Origin: Mycobacterium sp. AZCC_0083
GTDB taxonomy: Bacteria > Actinomycetota > Actinomycetes > Mycobacteriales > Mycobacteriaceae
Length of the DNA stretch: 64,000 nucleotides
Direction: 5' to 3'
NCBI RefSeq assembly: GCF_014202335.1
Contig: NZ_JACHGP010000028.1
Coordinates: forward strand, 22,064 to 86,063
Shown here: in pieces, positions 25,408-34,407 of the stretch
Layout of the letters: each line of letters begins with the position of its first letter
Numbering within the stretch: the stretch's first letter is position 1
Notes under the pieces: model-generated
Told to the model about the DNA's origin: nothing
The model's input: the letters and a program-made list of their open reading frames with translations, nothing else
Database searches by the model: none
Made by a program: the position numbers and the translations under genes

Positions 25408-25930
25408 GCACGGTGGTGTGCGCCAGTACCAGTGACACGTGTGCCGCGATGACGACGACCAGCAGGTACGCCAGGATCGAATGTGTCTCGCGTAGAACGG
25501 AGTACACATCGATGTTGAACGGCGCGATACGTGGCAGCGGCAGCACGCCGAATACCCGTACCGGCTTTCCCGTGGCGGACACCATCGCCCATCCGACCAG
25601 CGGCTGGGCGAGAATCAGTGCATACAGGGCGCGTTCCAGCCAGATCACGGCCTTGCCCTCGCGTCGCCCGACCGTCGGTGGCCATGCGGGCGGGTGATGC
25701 CCGAGGCGGTTGACGATTCGCAGCACGACGACGATCAGAACGAGTATGCCGATCGACATGTGGACCACCCGCAACGTGGCGTATCCGGCAAGCCAGTTGA
25801 CCATGGTGAACCCGATGAGCAGGGCGGCGAAGATCAGAATCGCGGTGAGCCAGTGGAACATCCGGCTCAGTGCGGTGAACTTCTGCGGAGGCGTAACCGT
25901 CGCCGCGGTGTCGTGGATCTCGGTGCTCAC
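25352..25930 (-). CDS. Cytochrome b561 family protein
   Basis: 192 residues with four hydrophobic helices and the b561 pattern: RMFHWLTAILIFAALLIGF near residue 24 with heme-ligand His, RVVHMSIGILVLIVVVLRI, LYALILAQPLVGWAMVSATG, and ETHSILAYLLVVVIAAHVSLVL with paired His ligands. It should carry heme b and pass electrons across the membrane. The GTG at 25930 overlaps the stop of the catalase-like gene by 4 bp, so the two are translationally coupled. Confidence 0.92.
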   Translation of the reverse strand: MSTEIHDTAATVTPPQKFTALSRMFHWLTAILIFAALLIGFTMVNWLAGYATLRVVHMSIGILVLIVVVLRIVNRLGHHPPAWPPTVGRREGKAVIWLERALYALILAQPLVGWAMVSATGKPVRVFGVLPLPRIAPFNIDVYSVLRETHSILAYLLVVVIAAHVSLVLAHTTVLRDGMLRRMTFQLRPARK

Positions 25931-27021
25931 GGTGTCACCTGGTCGACGTTGACGGCGGGGGAGCCGTTGGATTCGCGGGCCCGCACGCGGTAGGACGCCG
26001 CATACACCGCCGACCGCGGGCTGAGCAGCGGGTCGTCGGACCGCTCGATGCCGGGCGGAAGGACTAGCGGATCGAAGTTGATGTCGCGCGCGTTGCCCGC
26101 CCGTTCGGTCTCGATCGACGACAGGGTCAGCGTTCCTGCGTCGATGGCCCGTCGGTCGGCAGACCAGGGCAGGGTGGCGTCGTTGAGGGGATCCTCGGGC
26201 TCGCCGACGGTGAGCATCAACTTCCATTGCAGTGGGCTAGAACGGATCTGGCGGACGACGGCGTCGAACAGGGCGTTGGGCCCCGACGATGGCCTCGGCG
26301 CCGGGGGAGTCACCGGCACCAGCGACCAGCGGACCGGTGTTCGGGAGCCGGATTCGCTGACGAAGTAGAACGTGTTGAGGCTCCAGAACGTACTGTCCGC
26401 GAAACCTGGACTTGGCGGAGTCTGACCGATGATCTTCATGGCCTTCGCCGTCTCCGGGTGTGCCGCAAGGAATGCCGCCATGGCCTTCGGGTCGGGCTTG
26501 CCCGTGTCGGGGGACGCCTTGGAGGCGAGGAGTCGGTCGTAGAACCCCTGAGGCGAGTTGTCGGGGAAGACGGGAAGATTCAGCATCGCGGTGCGCCACT
26601 GCGAATCGCCGGGAAACCCGAACGCCAGGCCGAGCCCCCGCGCCGTCGCCGCCGCGTCGGCGACGTGCGCGTTGCCGCCCGCCAGCGAGAAGCGGCCAAC
26701 CACCGGAGTGCGCCCCGACTGGAACACGGTCGCGCTGGACAACTCGCGACCGTTGCCGTTGCTCTCGAAGTAGCCGGCGACGGCGACGCCCTTCCCATGG
26801 TTCTTGCGGAAACCCGGTTGCTTCCCGTTGACCCACGCGAAGGCCTTGATGAAGTCATCCGGTACGAGGCGATGCGCAGCGCCGATCCACCCGCCCGCCC
26901 AGGCAACGGCACCCAGGTCGACGGCTAGGAACCCCCCGACGGCGGCCATGCCGAGCACCAATCGGCGGCGCGTCAGCGGAACCCCTCCCCACGTCGGGCG
27001 TGGACTTGGTGATGCGGTCAC
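25927..27021 (-). CDS. Catalase family peroxidase (SrpA-like), TAT-exported
   Basis: 364 residues. A twin-arginine-type signal TRRRLVLGMAAVGGFLAVDLGAVAWA lies near residue 17. The mature protein is a small catalase fold without the usual C-terminal domain: a heme pocket region GYFESNGNGRELSSATVF, a distal GGNAHVADAAATARGLGLAF with candidate catalytic His, and a C-terminal proximal Tyr region SPRSAVYAASYRVR. These proteins are periplasmic or membrane-proximal peroxidases encoded next to a cytochrome b561 in several bacteria, which fits here. Electrons would come from the b561. Confidence 0.9.
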   Translation of the reverse strand: MTASPSPRPTWGGVPLTRRRLVLGMAAVGGFLAVDLGAVAWAGGWIGAAHRLVPDDFIKAFAWVNGKQPGFRKNHGKGVAVAGYFESNGNGRELSSATVFQSGRTPVVGRFSLAGGNAHVADAAATARGLGLAFGFPGDSQWRTAMLNLPVFPDNSPQGFYDRLLASKASPDTGKPDPKAMAAFLAAHPETAKAMKIIGQTPPSPGFADSTFWSLNTFYFVSESGSRTPVRWSLVPVTPPAPRPSSGPNALFDAVVRQIRSSPLQWKLMLTVGEPEDPLNDATLPWSADRRAIDAGTLTLSSIETERAGNARDINFDPLVLPPGIERSDDPLLSPRSAVYAASYRVRARESNGSPAVNVDQVTP

Positions 27022-27201
27022 CAGCGCTCCTCAGGACCGGTCAAAGGACTCAGCACGTCGGCGACTGTAGCGATGCTGCCTGGCAAAGACCGCGAAACTA
27101 TCCCTGAGCTCGATGTTCGCATGGGCCGCCGTCGGTACTGCTCATGTGCCCGAATCTCGCATTGACCCGCCAAGTCACGCGGATGAGGCAGAATTGCGCA
27201 G

Positions 27202-28317
27202 GTGACGACGCCGCCGCCGCAACGCCCCGGGCAGCCTGGTTGGCGCGGCAGGGGAACCCCGCCGCCCCCTCCACCTCCGCCGCCCGATCCTGCGACGCGG
27301 CGGATTCCGCTCCCCAATCGGCCCGACGCGCCCACCGAGGCGCTCCGCTCGCGGCAACGGCCTCCGGATGCGGTACCCACCGAGCAGTTCCGGCCGCGTC
27401 CGTCCGCCGGCGCCCCGCCCCCCGCCGGCCGACCGCCGCAGCGTCCGGGACCGCCGCCGCCTCCGCGTCCGGCACCGCCTCCACCGCCCCGAGCGGCACC
27501 GCCTCCACCGCCCCGAGCGGCTCCACCTCCGCCACCGCGACCGACTCCGCCGCCTGCTCTCACCGAGCCGCCCGAAGGTGACAAGCAGCGCGGCTCACGC
27601 TTCCTCAACCGGCAGACGATCGCCCTGATCGCGGTCATCGTCGTGGCCTTGCTGGCTGGTGGACTTGCCGGCGCCGAGCTCTATGCGCGGCACCGGGCGG
27701 ACAGCATTCTGGCGGAGGTCACCGAGTGCGTCGTGCAGGACGGCGCCACCATCTCGTTCGGTGTGAACCCGCCCTTCCTGTGGCAGCACATCACTGGCCA
27801 CTACACCAACATCTCGGTCTCCACCGCAGGGGACCGAGTGCAAGAGGCCAACGGCATGACCGCCGACGTGACGCTCGAAGACGTGCGGCTGCAGGAGACG
27901 GCGGACTCCAAAGGCACCATCGGATCGCTCAACGCGACGCTCACCTGGAAATCCGCAGGCATCAAGGACACCGTGGCTGCCAACCTTCCAGGGGTGGGCA
28001 GCTTGATCACCGGTGTGCGGACGGATCCCGCTGCTGGAACGATCGTCCTCGAGGCAGGCGACAACAGCGTCACCGCCAAGCCCGTCGTCACCGACGGTGA
28101 CCTCGATCTGCAGGTCCTCGACGTCAGCGGCCCGCTGCCCAAGGATGCGGTGCAGACCGCACTCAACACGCTGACGAAGAAGCTGAACGACAACTATCCG
28201 CTCGGCATCCACGCCGACAGCGTCACGGTGACCGATGCCGGTGTCGTCGGGAAGTTCTCCAGCCAGAACGCGTCGATCCCGAAGGCGGACGCGAACCCCT
28301 GCTTCGCGCGGCTCTAA
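27202..28317 (+). CDS. DUF2993 (LmeA-like) membrane-anchored protein with proline-rich N-terminus
   Basis: 371 residues. Residues 1-125 are a cytoplasmic proline/arginine-rich tail with polyproline runs. A single transmembrane helix (IALIAVIVVALLAGGLAGAELY) lies at about 137-158. The rest is the extracytoplasmic DUF2993 domain (ADSILAEVTECVV, SFGVNPPFLWQHITGHYTNIS). The family includes LmeA of mycobacterial lipomannan synthesis, but most members are untested. The tail contains a 24-bp tandem DNA repeat at 27471-27518. GTG start. Confidence 0.88.
   Translation: MTTPPPQRPGQPGWRGRGTPPPPPPPPPDPATRRIPLPNRPDAPTEALRSRQRPPDAVPTEQFRPRPSAGAPPPAGRPPQRPGPPPPPRPAPPPPPRAAPPPPPRAAPPPPPRPTPPPALTEPPEGDKQRGSRFLNRQTIALIAVIVVALLAGGLAGAELYARHRADSILAEVTECVVQDGATISFGVNPPFLWQHITGHYTNISVSTAGDRVQEANGMTADVTLEDVRLQETADSKGTIGSLNATLTWKSAGIKDTVAANLPGVGSLITGVRTDPAAGTIVLEAGDNSVTAKPVVTDGDLDLQVLDVSGPLPKDAVQTALNTLTKKLNDNYPLGIHADSVTVTDAGVVGKFSSQNASIPKADANPCFARL
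27471..27518 (+). repeat. 24-bp tandem repeat, two copies, in proline-rich coding region
   Basis: The unit GGCACCGCCTCCACCGCCCC plus GAGC occurs twice in direct succession, encoding alternating polyproline and Arg-Ala blocks. This is a simple in-frame expansion and may vary in copy number between strains. Confidence 0.85.
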
Positions 28318-28321
28318 TGGG

Positions 28322-29248
28322 TTAGCGAGCGCGGGCCACCACGGCGTCAATCCCGTTGTGCTGCATCGACAGTGCCAGCACCGTCGGCGCATTCGCGGCG
28401 TTGAGCCGAGAGAGGACGTGGCCGGGCTGGGTTTCGACGGCGACCGTGACGCCGAGTTCGGGCATGAGACGGGTGGCGTCGTACCACTGAACGGTATGCG
28501 CCACGGCCTCGGCCAGATCGTCGAGGATCGCATCGGCGCTGCCCACTGAACGTCCGCGCACATTGGTGAGGTACGAGGCAGTGGCGGGACGTCGCGGCAG
28601 TCCGGCCAGGTGCGCCTTCATCTGTTCGGCCGTGTCGGCCTGCAGCGGACAGTGCGACGCAACCGCGACGTCGATGAGGGTGTAGTCGCGGGCCCCCGCA
28701 GCCTTGGCGGCAACGGCCGCTTCGCGCAATGCCGATGCCGACCCACTGACGACGGTCTGGCTGGAGCCGTTGACGTTGGCCACCCACAATGGTTCGTCGT
28801 CGGTGTGCACTCGCGCGACCAGCTGCACCGCGGCCCGGATCGGCAGCCCCGTGACGGCGGCCATTCCCCAATCACCTTCCCCGCAGGCTTCTTTCATGAG
28901 GTCTGCGCGTAGCTGCACGGCGGTGATCGCTTCGCCGAGTGTCAGCACGCCTGCGATGACGGCCGCGGCGAACGCGCCGACGGAATGCCCGGCGACGAAC
29001 TGGGCCGCAAGGCCGTGGTCCTTGGTGAGTGCACGCGCGCACGCCACGCCGGCGATCAGGAGCGCCAGTTGGGCGTTCGTCGTGTCATGCAGCGCGGCGG
29101 CACCGTCGACGGAGGTGGTGATACCGAGATGCTCGAGCCAGGAACGGGATTCGTCGACGACCTCGGTCACCGCGGGAGTCTTCGGCAGCATGCTCAACAT
29201 GTTCGGTTGCTGGGCGCCCTGGCCGGGGAAGAGCAGTGCCAGGCTCAT
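28322..29248 (-). CDS. mdcH: Malonate decarboxylase epsilon subunit (malonyl-CoA:ACP transacylase)
   Basis: 308 residues of FabD-type acyltransferase: GQGAQ at residues 9-13, active-site Ser in FVAGHSVGAFAAAVIAGV, catalytic His in VAVASHCPLQA. In the malonate decarboxylase system this enzyme loads malonyl onto the ACP prosthetic group of the delta subunit. It is the last gene in the series and overlaps mdcG by 4 bp. Confidence 0.9.
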   Translation of the reverse strand: MSLALLFPGQGAQQPNMLSMLPKTPAVTEVVDESRSWLEHLGITTSVDGAAALHDTTNAQLALLIAGVACARALTKDHGLAAQFVAGHSVGAFAAAVIAGVLTLGEAITAVQLRADLMKEACGEGDWGMAAVTGLPIRAAVQLVARVHTDDEPLWVANVNGSSQTVVSGSASALREAAVAAKAAGARDYTLIDVAVASHCPLQADTAEQMKAHLAGLPRRPATASYLTNVRGRSVGSADAILDDLAEAVAHTVQWYDATRLMPELGVTVAVETQPGHVLSRLNAANAPTVLALSMQHNGIDAVVARAR

Positions 29249-29877
29249 CGCACCGCGACGGCACGTTCGACCAGACGCGGTCCTGACGGTGTCCTGACCA
29301 GGACCTCGCTGCTCTCCGAGACGAGCTCGGCAAGGGCTATCGCGCCAACGGGAGTGTCGACCTGGCAGTCGACACGGACGCCTAGGTGCGCGAGGCGTTC
29401 GAACAGGGTGGTCAGCCGGGCAACGGCGACGGCGTCGAGCTGGTCCACCCGGACCACCAGGTCGAGGTCGCTATCCGAAGTCGCCGTGGGGATTCCGGTG
29501 GCCAGCTCGAACCCGACGCTGCCCGTCGGCCCCCACGGGAACCGTGCTTCGCCCAATATTTCCCGTGCCTTGGGCAGTGCCAAGATCGCGGGTACGTCCC
29601 GGCCGGCGAGGGCACCGACGTCGGCGAGATCCTCCGGGGGCAGTGTCGTTTGGACGTCATCCGAGTTGACCAGCCAGGCGTAGCGGTGAGACCGATCGGC
29701 GCCGCGGATGCCGGCGGCGACGAATCCGGCGGGCGCGGTGGCGCGTCGCACCACCACCCACGGAGCGGTCCGCAGCACACCCCGTGTCCACGGCGGCGCG
29801 TGGGAGGGCAACGCCCCCGCCGCCGCAGCGGACAGCCGCAACAGGTCGTGTGGCCGGGGCGTCACTCTGGGTTCCAC
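29245..29877 (-). CDS. mdcG: Malonate decarboxylase holo-ACP synthase (phosphoribosyl-dephospho-CoA transferase)
   Basis: 210 residues. The nucleotidyltransferase motif GSVGFELATG with SDSDLDLVVRVD, about residues 118-142, contains the metal-binding aspartates. It transfers 2'-(5''-triphosphoribosyl)-3'-dephospho-CoA to the delta-subunit serine. Position (after the fused beta/gamma gene and before mdcH) and length match MdcG. Confidence 0.88.
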   Translation of the reverse strand: MEPRVTPRPHDLLRLSAAAAGALPSHAPPWTRGVLRTAPWVVVRRATAPAGFVAAGIRGADRSHRYAWLVNSDDVQTTLPPEDLADVGALAGRDVPAILALPKAREILGEARFPWGPTGSVGFELATGIPTATSDSDLDLVVRVDQLDAVAVARLTTLFERLAHLGVRVDCQVDTPVGAIALAELVSESSEVLVRTPSGPRLVERAVAVR

Positions 29878-31589
29878 TGTCTCGCAAGCAGTTCACGAAC
29901 GGCACGGGACGCGTGCCGCACGGTGACGGCAGCCTCGGAGTCCAGCCGGTTGGAGAGGTCGAGAGGACCGCGACGAGCACGGTCGGTGGCGTCGGCGATC
30001 GCCGTGGTCGCCTTCTCGACGTCGGATGGCGTTGGGGCATCGGCATTCTCGACCGAGAGCAAGCCGTCGCAGAAACCGAGTTTCGCCCAGTCTTCGACGC
30101 GGTAGCTCATCGGCAGGATCGTCTTGGCGAGCTCGTTGAGCTCGTCGACCGTGCGCAGCGTGATGCGTGCCGCGGCGGCCTCGTGCATGGCGTGGATCTC
30201 CACGTGCGGGTCGTCGAGGACAAGGATTTGGTTGGCTTGCAGTCCGTGCGTGAGGAATCCGCCCGACAGTGCGGTGCCGACCACGAAGGCGACGATCGGG
30301 TGTCCCGCGTTGCGGGCGCGATGATACGCATCGACGGTGGTGGCCATGGCCTGGTGCAGACCACCCATCTCCTCGTTGCGCCCGTACGCCTGGCTGGGCA
30401 GGTCGACGACTGCGACGATCGGCCGCTTGACGGCCTTGCCGTCGTCGGCGTCGATCACGTCGTGGACGGCCTGGGCCAACGCCAGGGACTCGGTCAATCC
30501 GACCTCGCCTTGCCGTGCGCGGTAGAACCGGTTGGCCGGGTCCGGGACGACGGCGATGTAGGTGGCGGTCGGCGTGGTGGCCGCGAGCACTGAGGGGATG
30601 ATCGGGTCGATGGTGGCGTCACCGACGAGGGCGCGCAGCCAGGACCGGCCGCGGGTCTGCGGGTAGTCGACCGCCGTGGCCTCGGTGGTCGCGGGCGCGG
30701 GAACCGGCGTGTAGTGCGGACCCCACAGTCGGCGAAGGTCATCCGGGCTAGGGGAATCGGACGGGTCCAGCGTCGCGAGACGTGAGGCCAGCACGTCGAG
30801 TCGTTGGCTGCGGTGCTGCCCGGCGTCGGTAGCCCGGGCGTTGACTGCGTCGATGAGGGCCACTCGCAATAGATCCGCATCATCGGGGACGAGATCGTCG
30901 GCAAGGCCGGTGGCGCACCGCTGCTCACCGCCGTCGATCGCCCAGATGAGTGCGTGGTCGCTGGAGTCGAATTCCGCGACCCCGCCTTCCTGTTCGATGA
31001 CGGCAGGCCCGTTCAGGCCCAGGCGGGCCTGCGGCGTTACGATCAACCGGGTGCACAGACCCGCCGCGATGCTCATCCCGCCGAACGATCCGACGGTGCC
31101 GGCCACGATCCCGATCACCGGGGCCAGGGGGCGCAGATCCAAGACGGCCGAACAGATCTCGGCAACGGCGTTGAGGCCGAGGTTCGCCTCCTGCAGTCGC
31201 ACTCCACCGGTCTCGAAGAGGATCACGGCAGCGACGGGTGTGCGTGAAGCTCGAGTTTCCTTGGCCGCGAGCAGCAGCGCCTGGGAAATCTTGGCGCCGG
31301 ACACCTCGCCGGTCCCTCCGCCCTGGAAACCCTGCTCGATAGCGGCGATCACGACGGGGTGACCGTCTGCGGTGCCGCGGGCGATGGTGGTGCCGTCATC
31401 GGCCTGCGGGGTGATGCCTTGCGGTGCCAGCCAAGGGGATTCGAGCCGGTCGAACGGACCTGCGAGCACCCGCACGGAGCCGGGATCGAGGAGCGCGGTG
31501 GCGCGGCCCAGTGCGTCGAGTTCGATGAAGCTGCGGCGCGTCAGCAGCTGTTGCCAGCTCTGCCCAGGGAGCAGGACGGTGTTGGTCAC
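29862..31589 (-). CDS. mdcDE: Malonate decarboxylase beta and gamma subunits fused
   Basis: 575 residues in one uninterrupted frame. The N-terminal half has the carboxyltransferase-type fold of the beta subunit (SFIELDALGRATALLD, IEQGFQGGGTGEVSG, ILFETGGVRLQEANLG, GSFGGMSIAAGL). The C-terminal half (from about residue 285) matches the gamma subunit (DDGKAVKRPIVAVVDLPSQAYGRNEE, FVVGTALSGGFLTHGLQAN). In Klebsiella and Pseudomonas these are separate genes (mdcD and mdcE). Together they decarboxylate malonyl-ACP to acetyl-ACP. The gene overlaps the mdcC stop by 4 bp. Confidence 0.9.
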   Translation of the reverse strand: MTNTVLLPGQSWQQLLTRRSFIELDALGRATALLDPGSVRVLAGPFDRLESPWLAPQGITPQADDGTTIARGTADGHPVVIAAIEQGFQGGGTGEVSGAKISQALLLAAKETRASRTPVAAVILFETGGVRLQEANLGLNAVAEICSAVLDLRPLAPVIGIVAGTVGSFGGMSIAAGLCTRLIVTPQARLGLNGPAVIEQEGGVAEFDSSDHALIWAIDGGEQRCATGLADDLVPDDADLLRVALIDAVNARATDAGQHRSQRLDVLASRLATLDPSDSPSPDDLRRLWGPHYTPVPAPATTEATAVDYPQTRGRSWLRALVGDATIDPIIPSVLAATTPTATYIAVVPDPANRFYRARQGEVGLTESLALAQAVHDVIDADDGKAVKRPIVAVVDLPSQAYGRNEEMGGLHQAMATTVDAYHRARNAGHPIVAFVVGTALSGGFLTHGLQANQILVLDDPHVEIHAMHEAAAARITLRTVDELNELAKTILPMSYRVEDWAKLGFCDGLLSVENADAPTPSDVEKATTAIADATDRARRGPLDLSNRLDSEAAVTVRHASRAVRELLARQWNPE

Positions 31590-31900
31590 GATGTTGCCTC
31601 ACTTGCTGCCTCGGCCGCTTGGCGCAGTCGCAGGGTGACGACTCCGGGGGTGGCGCCGAAGTCGTTGAGCTCCCAGGTGCCTGCCAACGGCATGCGGGTG
31701 AAGAACCTCTCGAGGACGTCGTGCCATACGGTGTCGAATCCGTTGACACTGGTGCGCACCCTGACGACGACGTTGTCCGATGGATCGCCGTCGGCGGCCG
31801 GTTGGGCGAGGATCTCCAGGTCGCCGGAGGCGACACATCCGATGTGGACTGCGCGGGGCACCGCTCGTGTTGCGGGGAACGTGTAGTTCAGAGTCTGCAT
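31586..31900 (-). CDS. mdcC: Malonate decarboxylase delta subunit (acyl carrier protein)
   Basis: 104 residues. I chose the ATG at 31900 because the mdcC family is about 100 residues and begins near the prosthetic-group site. The attachment Ser is in VASGDLEIL (about residue 26). The protein carries malonyl through the complex. Overlap with mdcB at the 5' end is 13 bp. Confidence 0.88.
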   Translation of the reverse strand: MQTLNYTFPATRAVPRAVHIGCVASGDLEILAQPAADGDPSDNVVVRVRTSVNGFDTVWHDVLERFFTRMPLAGTWELNDFGATPGVVTLRLRQAAEAASEATS

Positions 31901-32742
31901 GATCGCTTCTCCAGGGCGTCGAGAAACAGCGTGGCCGACAACAGATCTCCACTGCCGCCGGGTGACAGCCGCCGCATCAGGCACAGGTCGTCGAGCGCGG
32001 TGAAGTGCCTGCGGCCCTGCGCTGTGCCGATCCCGCCCGCGGTCAGCACGGCTCGTGCGCCGGCCTGCACCGCGCGCAGCCCATCGGGTCCGCCGCGGTG
32101 CAGGACGCAGGTGTCGTCGAGCCGAGTCATCAAGGCCAGCAACGCTTCCAGGCGTGCGGTGGACTCGTCGGCGCCGGAGCGGCGTGCGGCGCGCAGTGCT
32201 GGCAGCGCGTGCAACCGGACGTGCGGGAACCCGGACTGCGCCTCGCCTGCCGCACCACGAGCGCCGTGGCGTTGACGGGCGAGCGCGCCGTGTGACGTCG
32301 TCGGGATGGCGTCACGGTCGGGGATCAACGCCAACCTCGCTGCGACGTCGACCGCGACGGCGAGGCCGCCTCCGGTCGCTGCCCCTGCGCTCAGCAGGCC
32401 CAGTGCCCACAGTGCGCCCCGGTGCGTGTTCACTCCACCGGTGGCGTCGAGCATGTGCGCTTCGCCTGCCCGACCGATCCGACCGATGAGGGCGCGCAGG
32501 TCGGGACCGATGGGCAATCGTCGTGCTGCTGAAGCACATTCGACGAAGGCGTCCCGCAGTGCCTCGGCCGATGCACGCAGCATGTCGAGGTCCATGTCGG
32601 TGTGCGCGCCGGATCCGCGCCGATCGACGAGGCCCGGCTTCGGGGTGAGCTCGGCTTCGGACCGGATGGCGGCGACGGCGACTTCGGCGATGTCGGCATC
32701 GGAGAGAACCGCCAAAAGGGGTGCGGTGGCAGTCATGGTCAC
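31888..32742 (-). CDS. mdcB: Triphosphoribosyl-dephospho-CoA synthase
   Basis: 284 residues of CitG/MdcB type: AIRSEAELTPKPGLVDRRGSGAH near the N-terminus, GGVNTHRGALWALGLL, and RLDDTCVLHRGGPDGLRAV. It makes the prosthetic-group precursor from dephospho-CoA and ATP for attachment by MdcG. It overlaps mdcA by 4 bp. A second in-frame ATG (32736) is an alternative start. Confidence 0.9.
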   Translation of the reverse strand: MTMTATAPLLAVLSDADIAEVAVAAIRSEAELTPKPGLVDRRGSGAHTDMDLDMLRASAEALRDAFVECASAARRLPIGPDLRALIGRIGRAGEAHMLDATGGVNTHRGALWALGLLSAGAATGGGLAVAVDVAARLALIPDRDAIPTTSHGALARQRHGARGAAGEAQSGFPHVRLHALPALRAARRSGADESTARLEALLALMTRLDDTCVLHRGGPDGLRAVQAGARAVLTAGGIGTAQGRRHFTALDDLCLMRRLSPGGSGDLLSATLFLDALEKRSCRL

Positions 32743-34403
32743 CAGTCCCTGAACTGCGCGGGCGGATCGTAGAGGCCGCCGGACCAGGCGACCAGGTCGT
32801 CGATGCTGCGCGCCGCCAGCAGCGACCGGTTGGCGAGTCGGGTCTCGACCTTCAGGTCCTCGGGGAACGCGACCAGTCCATCTTTTCGCAGCTGCTCGAC
32901 CTGTCGTGCGTCGGCATTGCGGCCGATCGGCGTGACGCCGGCGATCGCGGCAAGGGCAGCTCGCCGATCGTGCAGTGAAGGTGCCCTGTACAGGTAGGCG
33001 ACGCCCTCTTCGGTGACGACGTGGGAGACGTCGTCGCCGTAGATCATCACCGGAGCCAGCGGCATTCCGGCCTGCTTGCCGACCTGGACCGCGTCGAGGG
33101 TCTCCACGAAGGTGGGTACGCCGCCGGCCCTGAAGGTTTGGGCCATCTGCACTACCAGCTTTCGGCCGCGCCTGCTGGCCCCCTCACCGTTGGCGAGATC
33201 CAGCCATGCCGCCGACGAGTGTCGTCGCCCGTGTGGGTCGTGGCCCATGTTCGGGGCGCCGCCGAAACCGGAAAGCCGTCCGTCGGTGACCGTTGACGAG
33301 TTGGCGTCCGCGTCGATCTGCAGCGACGACCCGATGAACATGTCGATGGCGTACTGGCCGGCCAGCTGGGCCAGCACCCGGTTGGAGCGCAGCGCGCCGT
33401 CGGCCCCGGTGAAGAACACGTCGGGACGGGCGGCGGCGTAGCGGTTCATGCCGGATTCGCCGCCGAAGCTGTGGATCGATTCGACCCAGCCGGATTCGAT
33501 GGCGGGGATCAGCGTGGGGTGCGGGTTGAGCACCCAGTGCCTGGCGATCCGGCCCTTGAGCCCGAGTTGCGCGCCGTAGGTCGGCAGCAGCAGTTCGATT
33601 GCCGCGGTGTCGAATCCGACGCCGTGGTTGAGCGACACCACTTGGTGGCGCTCGTAGACGCCGCGGATGGCGATCATGGCCTTGAGGATCTCGACGTCGC
33701 CGATGTGGCGGGGGTCGCGGGTGAACAGCGGCTCCAGGTAGAACGGCTGGTCGGCCTGAACCACGAAGTCCACCCAGCTGCCGGGGATGTCCACCCGCGG
33801 CAATGCTTCTGCGTCGTCGACGATCTCGTCGGCCTGCACGATCACCACACCGTCATGGAAGGCGCCGGCTTCGGCGATCGTCGGGGTGTCTTCGGTGTTC
33901 GCGCCGGTGTAGAGGTTGCCGTTGCGGTCGGCCTTCTCCGCGCACAGCAGCACGACGTGAGGGGAGAGGTCGACGAACATGCGGGCGTACAGCTCGACGT
34001 AGGTGTGGATGGCGCCGATGTGTACGGTGCCGTCCTCGACCATCTGCGCGATCCGCACGCTTTGTGGCCCGGCGTAGGCCAGATCCAGCTTGGTCGCGAT
34101 GCCGCGCTCGAACAGGTCGAGGTGTTCGGACCGCGACACCGACGAGATCAGCATGTGCAATCCGTTGAGGCGCTTCGGATCGCAGTCGGCAAGCGTGCGG
34201 GACAGGAAGTCGGCCTGCTTCTGGTTGTCACCCTCCAGCGCGACGCGGTCACCGGGGCGGATGACGTTCTGCAGCAGGTCCTTCAACCGGCTGGGGTCGA
34301 CGACCTTGTCGCTGCTGTAGGCGGCACCGGCTTGCAGGCGTTCGGCTTTCGCGATGCGGCGCGTGTCCCATCTCTGCGCGGTGGCGGCCGGTGTCGTCGT
34401 CAT
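32739..34403 (-). CDS. mdcA: Malonate decarboxylase alpha subunit (acetyl-ACP:malonate ACP transferase)
   Basis: 554 residues matching MdcA length and motifs: WDTRRIAKAERLQAGA at the start, GDRVALEGDNQKQADFLSR, EDTPTIAEAGAFHDGVVIVQADEIVD, and a Gly-rich GRLSGFGGAPNMGHDPHGRRHSS. It exchanges acetyl for malonyl on the ACP. It starts 4 bp after the stop of the alpha/beta-hydrolase gene upstream, so the operon probably begins with that gene. Confidence 0.93.
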   Translation of the reverse strand: MTTTPAATAQRWDTRRIAKAERLQAGAAYSSDKVVDPSRLKDLLQNVIRPGDRVALEGDNQKQADFLSRTLADCDPKRLNGLHMLISSVSRSEHLDLFERGIATKLDLAYAGPQSVRIAQMVEDGTVHIGAIHTYVELYARMFVDLSPHVVLLCAEKADRNGNLYTGANTEDTPTIAEAGAFHDGVVIVQADEIVDDAEALPRVDIPGSWVDFVVQADQPFYLEPLFTRDPRHIGDVEILKAMIAIRGVYERHQVVSLNHGVGFDTAAIELLLPTYGAQLGLKGRIARHWVLNPHPTLIPAIESGWVESIHSFGGESGMNRYAAARPDVFFTGADGALRSNRVLAQLAGQYAIDMFIGSSLQIDADANSSTVTDGRLSGFGGAPNMGHDPHGRRHSSAAWLDLANGEGASRRGRKLVVQMAQTFRAGGVPTFVETLDAVQVGKQAGMPLAPVMIYGDDVSHVVTEEGVAYLYRAPSLHDRRAALAAIAGVTPIGRNADARQVEQLRKDGLVAFPEDLKVETRLANRSLLAARSIDDLVAWSGGLYDPPAQFRDW

Positions 34404-34407
34404 CGTC

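Noticed and set aside
27018..27638. Glycine-rich minus-strand frame
   Set aside because: It is the complement of the proline-rich coding region of the DUF2993 gene.
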